Shown piece by piece: positions 23,601-35,204 of a DNA stretch of 64,000 nt. The first letter of the stretch is position 1; each line of letters opens with the position of its first letter. The stretch is from Odiellus spinosus (taxonomy: Eukaryota > Arthropoda > Arachnida > Opiliones > Phalangiidae). The notes beneath the pieces are model-generated. The model ran no database searches and was not told where the DNA came from. It saw only the letters and a program-made list of their open reading frames with translations. The translations under genes and the position numbers were made by a program. Where the stretch lies: assembly GCA_963920705.1 (NCBI GenBank), contig CAWUCO010000074.1, positions 620,001 through 684,000 on the forward strand, given 5' to 3'.

Positions 23601-24040
23601 ATTTCAGTTATCAAGCGCCGCAGGTCCATTGAAAAAACATTTCGGTTTCGGATGAAATTCGAGTTTAGATAAAGGTATACACCCTAGGGTGTGTATACTT
23701 ATGTAATAAAATAATAAGAGAGAGCAACATTCGTAGAACATATTTAATTTTGTAATATACGTCCAATATGCACGGTAAATCATTAACTATAAGCCGAACA
23801 CTAATAACATTGCTCCTTGAAACACGTTGAAAAATGTCAAAAAGACTCATTGATACGTCTGTTCCGGAAACCCGCGAAATTGGAGACAGGAAATTAAGTT
23901 TTTTTTGCGTCCACGAAAAAAATAGTTTGACCATTTTCGCTTAGAGTGACCCTCTCCTTTTTTTTATCAATTTTCCTTATTATATCTTATGGATACGGTT
24001 TAATGGAACTGAAAATTAATAGACGTTCTGTATTGCGTAG
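23601..24040 (+). other. intron, no gene seen
   Basis: Contains a short palindrome TACACCCTAGGGTGTGTA near 23683. It ends with TATTGCGTAG, used as the splice acceptor of the next exon. Confidence 0.5.
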
Positions 24041-24211
24041 ATTTTGCACAGAAGCAAAAAGGAAGGAAAAGAAATACAAGAACTACCAAAAAGAAGATTG
24101 CTTGACCTGATGAAACCGGAGTGGAAGTATACAGCAGTTGGTTGCGTCGCGTCCATCTTAATGGGGCTCTCAATTCCAGTGTACGGAATCATTTTTGGAA
24201 ATATTTTAACT
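24041..24211 (+). CDS. ABCB exon: end of linker and TM7
   Basis: 57 codons, phase 0 at both ends. It opens ILHRSKKEGKEIQELPKRRL, then LLDLMKPEWKYTAVGCVASI and a hydrophobic stretch through VYGIIFGNILT, which is TM7, the first helix of the second transmembrane domain. The M-K-P-E-W motif is the family landmark for the start of TMD2. Acceptor GCGTAG at 24040 was preferred to a downstream CACAG because only the former keeps phase with the linker exon. Donor is GTAAGA. Confidence 0.92.
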
Positions 24212-25841
24212 GTAAGATAATTTTTCTAATTAACTTGTTTAAGGAGGTGTTGGGCTATATGTTAAACTTATGCGATAAATTAATCAGACGGTATTTTATG
24301 TAGGATAAATACAACTTTAATATAACTTGAGTAAGATAATGAAATATAACATATGGTAAAATACTATTAAACAGGTTATAAAATCAAGAGAATATTACCG
24401 ACAGTTAAAATGATCTTATATGTCAATTGATCAAAGTAGGCTATTCTTTTCAACAGTAGGGGTCAGCTAGGCTGTGGTTCCTAGAATCCCTTTCCATCAG
24501 TTTCATTTTTACCTTACAATAACTCACATCTTGGAGAGAATGTATAATTTCGAACTGTCCTAGTAAAACATGGTACCTTACAGTTCGTATTTACAATAAA
24601 AAAGTAACTCCTTCAACTGCATGCGTTTGTTTTTAAAAAAATTATAGTATATTATGTTGCAAACGATAGCGTTATAGCATCTTCGTCATTTTGACCGAGC
24701 CATTTTTCTGTCGAAAAAAATTTCCCGAAAGCGAAACATTTACTGACTCGCAATAATTTTTGGGTTTTTTGCTTTTTTATGAGAAGATTCTTCAGTAACA
24801 ATATAACGTAAATTTGGGCGAACATATGCTCGTAGTGGGACAGCTAAAGATAAAAAAAAAAAAATCAAAAAATCCTGACACTAAAAGATTTCAAAGCGAA
24901 TTCCGTTGAATTAAATCTTTGATATTGTTCGGATATCTCGTCTACTTAATTTAGAGTATTCGGTAAGAATAAAGTGAGAACGGAGTTAAAACATACAAAC
25001 ACGACTTTCAATAAAAAAATATTAACGGTTAAATTCGCAGATTGAAAAAGAAAATTTGCGCACATTCCGAAATGGGTGCCACAGTATAGGGAGGGGAAGA
25101 ATCCCGTACCTTACGCTATCGCGTAAAAATTGTTAGTAACTCTTCGAAGTGTATTTGTTCTTATCGAGAGGCCAAAGATTACGTAGTTGGACTCCCTGAC
25201 CTTTGGTCCGAGATGTCACTTCTAGGAGTAAGTGAAACGCCACTTCTTATTAACGGAGCTGGAACTTACTTGGTGTGTTGCACCACTATGGGATACTGGC
25301 GTTTTCGAAGCCAGCCGGAAACCCACACAAAATTAAATATACAGCTTTTAGTAAGACCGAAAAAATGAATACACAGTGTTAAATAATTAGTCCGAGGTAA
25401 TTGAATAAGGATAAAACTAAAACCAATCCATTTGGTCTATAAGTTTACAATAGAAGAACTTGTTTTGCTTTTTCTCTCGCTGGTTCAACCCTAGTGGGGT
25501 CTAGGTACTTTATTCCCTGCGGCGTTGGCAATGGCGTTGTCCTTGGCGTCGTGCAAGAAGATGAAATACGTCATCGAATCGAAAAAACTTCGTCTCTTAC
25601 CCACCAGACATCGCGACATGATGTCCGATATAAATTTAAAATATATACTTGTATTTAAAATATATGACTCGTAGGTGGTCTCCCTCCCAGGCTAGTGTAG
25701 CGCTCCACGCCGCAGACTTTACGATCGAGTGTCAGACGCTGATCCACGTTACCACAGATTCTTAATAAACTGTTAGAGAAAAATCCCTTATATCTTCAGA
25801 GGTATAATATACAGAAAACATTTTGTCGTTATTAAGGGGTT
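24212..25841 (+). other. intron, no gene seen
   Basis: AT-rich DNA with a GC-richer patch at 25480-25760. No recognisable coding motif or bounded element. Confidence 0.45.
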
Positions 25842-26239
25842 GTCGCGAACGAGATAAAAAGGTAGCTTATGAATGTTTCGGTTCAAGTCTGTCAGAAATG
25901 AAAACTAGAAAACAACAAACAAGTCGTCGCGAGCGAGATAGTTAGGGATCTTATGGGTGTGGAGTACTCTAGTCTGTCAGTAATGAAAACTCGAAAATAG
26001 ACAAGTCGTCACGAACGAGATAGTAATGGAGCTTATGCGTTTTGAGTTCTAGTCTGTCAGTAATAAAAACTTGAAAACAATAAACAAGTCGTCGCGAACG
26101 AGATATTAAGGGAGCTTATGCGTGTTGAGGTCTAGTCTGTCAGTAATGAAAACTTGAAAACAGCAAACAAGTCGCGAACGAGATAGTAAGGGAGCTTATG
26201 TGTGTTGAGTTCTAGTCTGTAAGTAATGAAAAACCTGTT
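25842..26239. repeat. ~82-bp tandem repeat, 5 copies
   Basis: Units start with GTCGCGAACGAGATA at 25842, 25926, 26008, 26091 and 26171 and include GTCTGTCAGTAATGAAAACT. Copies differ by point changes and small indels. Confidence 0.92.
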
Positions 26240-26468
26240 TTCAAAACCATGCTTTGAAAAACATGGTTTGAATGTTTCTTCACAATCGGGGATATTCTAA
26301 TGTACGTGTTTTCCAATATATCACATTAAAAAGCTCACAGTCATATAGTCGGCTCGAGAAAGTTCAGCAAACTTCGTGCTTAAAGGAATCTCGAGACGCC
26401 ATTCAAATTGTTTAAAGAGCGTTTATGCATAAATATAAAACCTATTCTTATCCATGGTTTAATTATAA

Positions 26469-26673
26469 ACTTAATTTTTTACTTATAGAAGAAATTGCAC
26501 ATGGAAGAAATTTAAAAGAACTTTAATTTAAAAGTTACAATAGGAGCTTTCGAGCTCGTGGCTCTTTTTCAACTTCGCGTCTCGTTAATGAAAAAGAGCC
26601 ACGAGCTCGAAAGCTCCTATTGTACTTTTAAATTTCTTCCATGTGCAATTTCTTCTATAAGTAAAAAATTAAG
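26469..26673. repeat. snapback inverted duplication, ~85-bp arms
   Basis: Left arm 26469-26570 and right arm 26589-26673 are reverse complements apart from a ~17-base extra piece in the left arm; the loop is under 20 bases. AAGAGCGTTTATGCAT occurs both before (26415-26430) and right after (26671-26686), as expected for a template-switch or local inverted duplication. Confidence 0.85.
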
Positions 26674-26991
26674 AGCGTTTATGCATGTGTAACATTAAGC
26701 TCCTTCTATAGCATCATTCCTTTCCACCTCTTTTACAATGTCAGGAGTCTAGCTATTCCTATGGGCTTGACCATCTTGTTATTATTCTCGTTGCGGTGTA
26801 TCTCGAATTTATGGGATTAATTATTATTGAAATGATTTTTGAGAGATATATTATTTTTTACTGATTTAGCGGTGGAATTAAGTCGGATCTATTAATTCTC
26901 ACTGAAGGGAAATTGATATATTCTTAATACATTTTACGTTTTGTCTACAATTTGTTAAATTTATAATAATGTGTATTGCTTTCCGATGCAG

Positions 26992-27171
26992 GCTTTGAAT
27001 AAGGATGCATCCATAGCGCAAAAGGAAACCAATATGTATTGCTTATTTTTCTTGGGCATGGGAGTTGCGACGGGTTTGGCTGTATTTCTACAAACGTTCA
27101 TGTTTACGATTTCGGGTGAAAATCTAACATCCAGACTAAGAGAACAACTATTTAAATCCATCATTACTCAG
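26992..27171 (+). CDS. ABCB exon: TM8
   Basis: 60 codons, phase 0 to 0, acceptor GATGCAG, donor GTATAT. It starts ALNKDASIAQKETNMYCLFF and continues through LGMGVATGLAVFLQTFMFTI (TM8) into the intracellular coupling region SGENLTSRLREQLFKSII. The segment S-G-E-N-L-T-x-R-L-R is highly conserved in ABCB transporters. The following exon restores Q|E at the junction. Confidence 0.95.
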
Positions 27172-27803
27172 GTATATGAAAAAAAAAAATCAGTATATTC
27201 AACAGTAAATTATGCTTCAAGGATACAATAATACATATTGGCTGTGATTCTGGAAGTTGAGACGTCAGAGTTTAGCGCGAGAAGAGAAGAAAAATTGGAA
27301 ATAGCTGTTGAGATATGAAATAAAGTAGTTGAGGCAGGAAATTACTCGCTTTCCAGAGTATTGTCACGATATTCGAACATGTTTGGAAACTCGTTAAATA
27401 TTATTTCCCTTCAATAAAATAAAGGCAAACCGTCTATATCATTTCCTACCGATCGCTGATTCATTGATTCCCGATCTGTAAATGGCGTCTCCCAAATCTG
27501 ACGGAATAAAATTTATCTTTAGAGCTCCAACCAGGGTGAAATTTTTGTCGTTTGTAAAAAGTTTTAAGTATGGTTTACTCTCAGAGAAACTATTAGCCCT
27601 CGGCGCCATTTTATACAAATTTCGCGAGAGTGAATACGACTCTTACCATCGTCACCACAGTACTCAAGGCTGCATACTTGAAGCACAATTTACTTTTGAT
27701 TTATGTTTAAAAAATGGTCCTGTAGTCATTAATTGAAATTCTTAATCAATGCTTTTGCAAATGAAAAGTTCTTACCACTGACTTTACACAAATATTTGAG
27801 CAG

Positions 27804-27887
27804 GAAATTAGTTTCTTTGATGAGTCCGAAAACGATACTGGTTCATTATGTTCAAGACTCTCGACTGATGCGGCACACGTCCAAGGG
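27804..27887 (+). CDS. ABCB exon: intracellular loop 3
   Basis: A 28-codon exon: EISFFDESENDTGSLCSRLS then TDAAHVQG. This matches the ABCB block Q-E-[IL]-x-[WF]-F-D-x5-T-G-x-L-x-x-R-L-x-x-D-A, which forms the coupling helix contacting NBD1. Acceptor GAGCAG and donor GTAAGA are canonical and phase is 0 on both sides. Confidence 0.95.
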
Positions 27888-28721
27888 GTAAGAATTTCTT
27901 GCCTTGATGCCTGCAAACTAAAACTTTCTTAGAATAGCAGTAATAAGTATAAAAGTTAAATATCTTGTACCAATTGTTTATTATTTAGTATAATAGGCCT
28001 TTCTATAAAATAATCTTGGAAACGGGTAAAATACACGCTAAAAGGCACCCGTTTGTATTGAACATGTAGCGTTTTTTCAAGGTTGATTCAAAGTATAGGA
28101 TATTTATAATACTTTTTCCAACCTTAAAACTAACAAAAAGAGCCTTTAAATACCACCCGTTTCTACGGCAGATGTTGCCTTTTTTTAAGGTTGGGACGTA
28201 GTCAGAATTTATATTATCATCTATTGTCCCTGCTGATGTACCGCTTTTGTCAATTTTCGAGAACAATCTTTTAAAGTGAGGCTGTCACGGATTTTTCATG
28301 AGTCCAAATGGAATTGAGTAGCATTTTTGGAAAAATTATTAAAAAACGATTGAAAATATATACTTGTCATAAAAAATGCCGTAAAAGTAAAAATCTATTT
28401 CACCATTATAAAAAATTTTTAAATAAAAATTCCCCACAATTCTGTCATTGCACTATGGTCTCGCCAGTTTTAGCACGTAATACACCGGAAAAACAAATAT
28501 TCTAACGGCCTCAGTCTAGTTTGCCGGGAAATATATGAGGATTGGCTGATTTTTGTCTTGCGCAAAGGCTGATTTTTGAGTTACGAAAAATAAAAAAAAA
28601 AAAAAACTGTAGCTGTCTTCTGCTTTAGATGGTCTGTATTATTTCCAAATGCCTATGGCGATATCGGTAATATCAATTTTATTTTATCAAATCCCGGTGT
28701 ATTGGCGTAAATCGTTAGCAT
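27888..28721 (+). other. intron, no gene seen
   Basis: Contains two diverged copies of an ACCCGTTT...AAGGTTG phrase (28045-28085, 28155-28195). No gene recognised. Confidence 0.45.
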
Positions 28722-29065
28722 TCATTAAGGTATATGCCCATATGCACATTGAATTCCCAATGGTTCGAATTAAAAAATATATTTTCCCAATTGATCGAAC
28801 TATAATTTTCCAGTCCCATTGGAAAGAATTCCATTGATCCGACAATTTTTTATCGATGATTATACAATGGGAGATAAAGAATACAATATAAAATTTAAAT
28901 TTGTTTATTTCATCTTATTAACAGCAGTTAGGGGGAAATTATGATACTCCGACCCCTAAATATTACTGGCTATGGGACCATTAGGGTATGTACCATTTTC
29001 TCCCAAATATTTCGCCAAAAATTATCTATTCCCATTTCGCCCAAAAGAATTTTGGGCCCAAAATA
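28722..29065. mobile_element. element B fragment, truncated
   Basis: From GGTATATGCCCATATGC onward it matches 37067-37390 in the same orientation, including TTAACAGCAGTTAGGGGG and the CCCAAATATTTCGCC phrases. The match stops at 29065 where the mariner palindrome begins, so this copy was cut by that insertion or rearrangement. Confidence 0.85.
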
Positions 29066-29439
29066 ATGAAGGGGGTTCTTCGTGGGGTCAGACTGAGTGA
29101 AAAAGGTTTTTGAACCTTTAGTCTCACGCGCTGCGTTGCGTAGTTATGAGCCCTTGAAAATAGTCCTCAAAAATACGAAAAACGACCGAAAGGTGTACGT
29201 AAGATTGTGCCTTTGACCATTATTGTTTTTCAATTTAATTGTGCATAAGCTAATTATCGAGAGATAAGTTAAACAAGGTGTTTATTTACTAAAAAAGCGT
29301 ATCAACATGTTTAGGAGTGTGCAATCATTAACTTTGGTCAGAAGTACTTGTACTCAAAGTGTGGTTTATTACGTGTGTTGTGGGTGTTGAAAAGGGAATT
29401 TTACAAGATACCATTAATTACCATAATTATCAATTGTTT

Positions 29440-30110
29440 AATAATCTGAATCAGAAGTATTTACAAAAATTGTTCGAAATGCATTCCGTCAGCGTTGATA
29501 CACACTTGAGCCCGTCTAATAAATGATTATCTAACTCGTTCGAAGATCCCTTGTGTGTTGCGTAGTGTTTCGCAGGCATTAATAATCCTTTGGCGTAGAT
29601 CTTACACGTCACGCACTTCACTAACATAAACAAAGTCCTTAAGGTGGCCCCAAAGAAAGAAATCACAAGGGTTTAGGTTCGGATATCGGGCTGGCCACTC
29701 ATTCGTTCCGCCACAATCAATCCACCTCAAATTGAATGTTTCATTAAGGAAGGCCCTGACTAGGAGAGAAACATAAGGTGGTGTCTCGTCTCAAGGCCAA
29801 TGGTACGTCTTCAAGAAGATCTAACAGATTGTCTTGAAGAAACGGGAGGTATGCCTCACCATTAAGCCTTGGCTGCAAAATGAATGGTCCAATTAAATGG
29901 TCACCAACAATTCCGCACCAGACGTTTAAGCTGAATTGAACTTGGTGAGCCCTAACACTTGTAGCGTGGGGGTTTTGTTTCGCCCATTGATGCCTGTTGT
30001 GCATGTTCAATATGCCGTCACGAGAAAAATAGCCTCATCCGTAACTAAAAGATTTTGGGGTAAGTTGATGTCTTGATGTTGAGCGATAAACCACCGACAA
30101 AAGTCCAGTC
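29440..30110 (-). pseudogene. mariner transposase relic, left copy
   Basis: Minus reading gives QDINLPQNLLVT, then MNMHNRHQWAKQNPHATSVR, VWCGIVGDHLIGPFILQPRL and DNLLDLLEDVPLALRRD, typical of IS630-Tc1/mariner DDE transposases of the HQWAxxNPHA subgroup. The N-terminal helix-turn-helix domain is absent. The sequence after LALRR is frameshifted and ends with remnants of LWGHLKD and CINADGMHFEQF. Confidence 0.8.
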
Positions 30111-30115
30111 TTCTC

Positions 30116-31035
30116 CGTAATCAACAAACTATCCAAACTGTCGACAGACGTTTGAGGGAAGGTGGACATATCCAACCGGCGGGACGAGGTGCTGTAGCTC
30201 CAGACGTTCCTGAAGAGGTGGAGGAACAAGTACTCACCATTTTCGACGAAGATCCAGGAACAAGCACTAGGCGAGTTGGACGCCAATTGGGAGTAAGTCA
30301 CGTTCTTATCTGGTGAACATTCCGAGGACATCAGTTTCACCCTTACCATCTACAGAAAGTCCAAGCCCTTAACGAAACGGATTACCCGAGCAGACTGGAC
30401 TTTTGTCAGTGGTTTATCGCTCAACATCAAGACATCAACTTACCCCAAAACCTTTTAGTTACGGATGAGGCCAATTTTTCCCGTGATGGCATATTGAACA
30501 TGCACAACAGGCATCAGTGGGCGCAACAAAACCCCACGCTACAAGTGTTAAGCCTCACCAAGTTCAATTCAGCTTTAACGTCTGGTGCGGAACTGTTGGT
30601 GACCATTTAATTGGACCATTCTTTTTGCAGCCAAGGCTTAATGGTGAGGCATATCTCCCGTTTCCTCAAGACAATCTGTTCGAGCTTCTTGAAGACGTAT
30701 CATTGGCCTTGAGACGATACATGTGGTTTGTGCACGACGGTACACCACCTCATTTTTCTCTCCTAAATGAAACATTCCCTTTGAGGTGGATTGGTCGTGG
30801 CGGAACGGTTGCGTGACCAGCCAGATCTCCGGACCTAAACCCTTGTTATTTCTTTCTTTGGGGCCACCTTAAGGACTTTTGTTTATGTTAGTGAAGTGCG
30901 TGACGTGGAAGATCTACGTCAAAGGATTATTGATGCCTGCGAAACCATACGCAACGCACGAGTTAGACAATCATTTATTAGACGGGCTCAAGTGTGTATC
31001 AACGCTGACGGAATGCATTTCGAACAATTTTTGTA
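30116..31035 (+). pseudogene. mariner transposase relic, right copy
   Basis: Plus reading begins RNQQTIQTVDRRLREGGHIQ (helix-turn-helix region), has a stop after LGVSHVLIW near 30316, then RLDFCQWFIAQHQDINLPQN, VTDEANF (first Asp of the DDE triad) and a frameshift near 30530. It continues PHATSVKPHQVQFSFNVWCG, MWFVHDGTPPHFS (second Asp) and RWIGRGG, followed by PDLNPC-like sequence (third Asp). Longer than the left copy but dead: one stop and at least two shifts. Confidence 0.85.
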
Positions 31036-31443
31036 AATACTTCTGATTCCGATTATTTAACAATTGATAAATATGGTAATTAATAATGGTGTCTTGTAAA
31101 ATTCCCTTTTCAATACCCGAAACCACAGTTTGAGTTCAAGTTCTTCTGACCAAAGTTAATGATTGCCCACTCCTAAACATGTTGATACGCTTTTTTTAGT
31201 TTTTTTGTTTCACTTATCTCTCGATAATTAGCTTATGCACAATTAAATAGAGAAACAATAATGGTCAAAGGCACAATCTTACCTACACCTTTCGGTCGTT
31301 TTTCGTATTTTTGAGGACTATTTTCAAGGGCTCATAACTACGCAACGCAGCGCCTGAGACTAAATGTTCATAAACATTTTTCACTCAGTCTGACCCCACG
31401 AAGAACCCCCTTCATTTTTTCCAGACCTTTCTAAAACACCCTG

Positions 31444-31851
31444 TATAATCTAGCAAAAAAAATAATCGAACTATCTCATACTCCTAAACCCTTCTCTAGA
31501 TGGCACTGCGGTTTGTTCTGCTAATCACGTGACCTCCTGGTTTACTACTTCCTTTAACACGCGGCCGCCCATCTTGTTTATTTGATTTCAAGTGTATACT
31601 TTTGCAGACTTTTTCGTTCACCTTACGTTCGAATATTCTCCTTAAATACGTTCCAGATATAATTTACGTCATATAAATGGAAAAAATTACCTATATATTT
31701 TTGAAGTTGCTTTAACATTAAGGGGTAATATTCTGAATACGGCGTTTTAGTAGTATGATAAAATTAAAAATATAAATATGCATTCGAAAAAAAAGTCACA
31801 GCCTCAAGTTAAAGAAAACTGCATTCTGTTTAATAACTTTCCATATTTTAG
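31444..31851 (+). other. intron, no gene seen
   Basis: AT-rich; ends with CATATTTTAG acceptor. Confidence 0.5.
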
Positions 31852-32055
31852 GCCACTGGCTCAAGAATTGCCACTATCTTGCAAGCGATGACGACTTTAG
31901 TCACGGCTATTGTAATTGGATTAATTTTCAATTACAAAATTGGCCTGGTAGTTCTAGCTTTCATTCCTCTCGTTTTGGCAGCTACTTATTTCGAAAGCAG
32001 AATTGTAGCTGGACAGCTAATTAACGAGAAAAAGGCCTACGAAGATGCCACAAGT
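31852..32055 (+). CDS. ABCB exon: TM9-TM10
   Basis: 68 codons, phase 0 to 0. It begins ATGSRIATILQAMTTLVTAI, joining the previous exon as VQG|ATGSRI, the standard ABCB sequence. Two hydrophobic helices follow (TLVTAIVIGLIFNYKIG and VVLAFIPLVLAATYF), then the cytoplasmic segment ending KKAYEDATS. Donor is GTTAGT, weaker than the others but the only one that keeps phase with IAVEGIENI in the next exon, 14.5 kb away. Confidence 0.94.
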
Positions 32056-32140
32056 GTTAGTATAATTTGTCGTTCGTTTAAGTTGTATAAAAAAAAACTG
32101 ATTATAAGTAGACTTAATAGCCTTTATCGAAGCAAATTCC

Positions 32141-32474
32141 GAGATAAAGTGTGGGTGACGAGAACCCAGATAAAGGGCGGGCGATGAGAAACGAGATAAA
32201 GGGCGGATGACGAAAACCGAGATAAAGGGAGGGCGACGAAAACCGAGATAAAGGGAGGGCGACGAAAACCGAGATAAAGGGAGGGCGACGAAAACCGAGA
32301 TAAAGGGAGGGCGACGAAAACCGAGATAAAGGGAGGGCGACGAAAACCGAGATAAAGGGAGGGCGTCGAAAACCGAGATAAAGGGAGGGCGACGAAAACC
32401 GAGATAAAGGAAGGGCTACTAGAACCGAGATAAATGGAGGGCGACGAGAACCGAGGTAAAGGGCGTGTGATGAG
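32141..32474. repeat. 26-bp minisatellite, ~13 copies
   Basis: Unit GAGATAAAGGGAGGGCGACG plus AAAACC, strongly purine biased, starting 85 bases after the exon donor. The long minus-strand frame across it is a by-product of the repeat. Confidence 0.95.
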
Positions 32475-32745
32475 GAAAAAACCAAGAGTGAAAATTTGAA
32501 GAGTGGAAAATCGAAGAGTGGAAAAACGAAGAGTGAAAAAACGAAACGGAAATAAACGAAGAGGGGGAAAAACGAAGAGTGAAATATCGAAGAATGAAAA
32601 CCGAAGGATGAAAAAAACTAAGACTGAAAAAAAAACGAAGAGTGAAAAAAAACGAAGAATGAAAAACGAAGAATGAAAAAAACTAAGACTGAAAAAAAAC
32701 GAAGAGTGAAAAAAAAAACCAAGAATTGCAAAAAAGTCGAATCAT
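32475..32745. repeat. degenerate GAAGAGTGAAAAAAC array
   Basis: Irregular purine-rich repeats (GAAGAGTGAAAAAACGAA and variants) directly following the 26-bp array; together they make ~600 bases of purine-only bias on the + strand. Confidence 0.85.
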
Positions 32746-34257
32746 CTTCGGGCTCTTTTTTTTTTGTTCAATTTCAGTTATTTTTTCAAAAAGAATAATA
32801 AAGAACAACAGCAACTCCCCATAACAGTCTGGGTATATGTAATGTTAAAATTCTTCGTCTCTTTTATTGTAAATTGGTATTATATTATTAAAATAGGGTA
32901 GTTGGGGATAATTTAACGTAAAATTCGTGCTCACAACTGTAAATCTTGGGAATAACAACGAATGGAAGGTGTCTGCCAAATCTATGACTTTCGTGCCGGA
33001 TATGAAAGCCTTCCCCGACACGAAAATTGTGAACGGTAATTATTTTAAATTCATAATTATGTTAGGAAAATATTAGAAAAGAATTATTTTGTAACTGCCA
33101 TGGGTATAGTGCTGGTGGAAAAATGAAATTCCTATATACACTTGGTCTACAATGAATCTAAATAGTCCAGTAGATGGGTTTCACCTGCCGCGTATTCCTA
33201 CAGTACGGTTTGCTAGCTTTACATCGGCAAGTGCAAAGGCTATATGGCTCATTTGAATAGTATTTGGTGTATAAAAACCCGAAAAATGAATAGAGAAATT
33301 ATACCAATTAGTAGATACTGGAGTAGTATCTTTAGTTTATTTTTATTTCATATTTAACAAAACACACTTGTAAAATATTTAAAGGCATAATTATGCATAA
33401 AACACTTTGGGTTTATACGTTTAACGTATGTTTGGTAGTTCTAGACATGCTCAGTGGCATCTTCACCAAGACAACTGATTACGCTGCTGACGTGAGCACA
33501 TGTCAAACTACCACCTTTGCAATTGCAATACCAGCCTTTAATGGAATTTACACGTGTCCCGTTAGGTACATAACGAATGAGAGCTTGGTGAACAGCTGAG
33601 GTGGAAAATTTACCAGGCACACGTATAAGAATTAAGTCATGTTCAACTTTGGACGCTTCGATGCCGAAAGAGACTGACTTCTATACAGTCTAAGCCACAT
33701 AAGAGTCAGCCTGACGCACATTATTTTCCCGAAGTACCCGGGAAGTCTTGAAAGTCAAAATCTCAATTCGTTGCAGATTATCGCGCTCAACTAATTACTA
33801 AAGAGGATTTTCTTTCTTGGAGAATGCCACCATTTTTTCGACGGCGTCTTCCTAGGATGTGATGTAATTCAGGGTGGAATGCGTTCAGCAGTTTGAAGAA
33901 GTTTCGGTACCAATGTTAACACTCTTAAATACGGTTTTGGAATAAACAACACATAGTCTGCAAAAGACCATTCCTAGTTTTAATCAGCCACCTGAGGTAA
34001 GTTACTTGATTTCCTGTGTGTTCACTTGCAAGTCATAATGCTTGATCTAGCGGAAACATGAATTCCAGTAATTATTTCAATGTTAAGCTCTACGTTATCG
34101 AGATGCGTGAAGCACATTCGGTTGTGCTGATGAATAAAGATTGCTCTTTCCACAAATGTACTTGTTAGCACTCCGGCTATTACTCTGGTGCATGTTCTAG
34201 CACGGCAAATGAAGCTTGTCTTTGACAGGGGCCAAATAAAGCTGCAAGCTTTATGGC

Positions 34258-34558
34258 AATGGTTTTGATCACGTACATTTTCGGGCTAACTGCGACGGTT
34301 GTTGTTCTTGTGACCCTGCTGGCACCGCTTCTTGAGAACTCGACTGCCTTGTTCTTGGGAGCTTGCTTGGATTGGTTCTAGGAAAGGTGTTTGTGCTAGA
34401 CCTCGTGGCGTAGATGTCTCATGTACTGGTGACGTTGATGGTTTAGGTACTGGTGACGTTGATGATTCAGGTACCTGTGACGTTAATGGATCAGGTACAT
34501 TATTTTTCTTAGTTTTTGTGGTGAAAACGATGATGTCGAAGAGCCATGACCACTACTG
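34258..34558 (-). pseudogene. PSTS-repeat coding block, left arm of foldback B
   Basis: Minus reading from about 34502 gives DPLTSQVPESSTSPVPKPST then SPVHETSTPRGLAQTPFLEP and IQASSQEQGSRVLKKRCQQ, open until about 34280. Three to four 24-bp units (8 residues, x-[DE]-P-S-T-S-P-V) occur here. A frame upstream has FSSGHGSSTSS but is offset by two bases. The mirror copy has about nine units. Function unknown; Ser/Thr/Pro-rich, low complexity. Confidence 0.45.
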
Positions 34559-34924
34559 AAGAAAGATTTGCTAGCATTTAAGAATCTTTAAAACTTTAGT
34601 GATGAACCCATTTTATTACGTAGTAATAACCGCTTACTGAAACAAAGAAAACGAGTAAAACTAGCTTTTGAGTGAGTACCTATATCTCTAATTGTACTAT
34701 TATTATGTTTCCGATTACTCGCGTAACATTTATTTGGAGCCATCTCCAAATTCAAAGTGACGCTCACTTAAGATCATGGTTCAAACCAGATATTGCGGTG
34801 GGCGAAAAATTATTAAACCTGTTTTTTAAACATTTAAAATAAAATGCTAAATCCGGTTTGGACCATCATCTTAAAAGCTTTCCTAATCACTAATTGTAAG
34901 GTGAGCGTCACTTCGAATTTGGAG

Positions 34925-35113
34925 ATGGCTCCAAATAAATGTTACGTGTTTAATCGGAAAGTTAACAATAGTACAAGTAGAGGTATAGGTACTCACACAA
35001 AGACTATTTCTGTTAGTTTTCTTCGTTTCAGTAAAGGGTTATTGCCTCTTAGAATTAAGGGCAAAACAACGAATATTTGTCTAAAATACTCGGGTTTATC
35101 ACTAACGTTTTAA
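34925..35113 (+). pseudogene. possible THAP-like N-terminus, right arm of foldback B
   Basis: The frame starts MAPNKCYVFNRKVNNSTSRG and has TISVSFLRFSK about 30 residues later. Spacing recalls a THAP domain (M-x-x-x-C-x-x..., then S-x-F-x-F-P), but the expected second Cys is Arg in both arms (left arm copy reads MAPNKCYASNRK on minus near 34745), and the AVPTIF end is missing. The call is tentative. Confidence 0.25.
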
Positions 35114-35204
35114 AGGTTCTTAAATGCTGACAAATCTTTGTTCAGTAGTGGGCATGGCTCTTCGACATCATCGTCTTCATCACAAAAAACTAAGAAAAAT
35201 AACT

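Larger units (their letters stand above)
29066..31443. mobile_element. head-to-head mariner palindrome
   Basis: Left arm 29066-30110 and right arm 30393-31413 are reverse complements; 282 bases between them belong only to the right copy. Both arms contain the 3' half of a Tc1/mariner-type transposase reading outward. The right end finishes with the TIR-like AAAACACCCTGTA; the left arm lacks the corresponding last ~30 bases. Both outer ends are therefore 3' ends of the same element. Confidence 0.88.

Noticed and set aside
24052-24211. Alternative start of the TM7 exon at the CACAG acceptor
   Set aside because: It would break phase with the linker exon ending at 18219; the GCGTAG acceptor at 24040 keeps phase.
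32114-32485. 123-codon minus-strand repetitive frame
   Set aside because: Translation of a 26-bp minisatellite; period not a multiple of three relative to any conserved peptide family.
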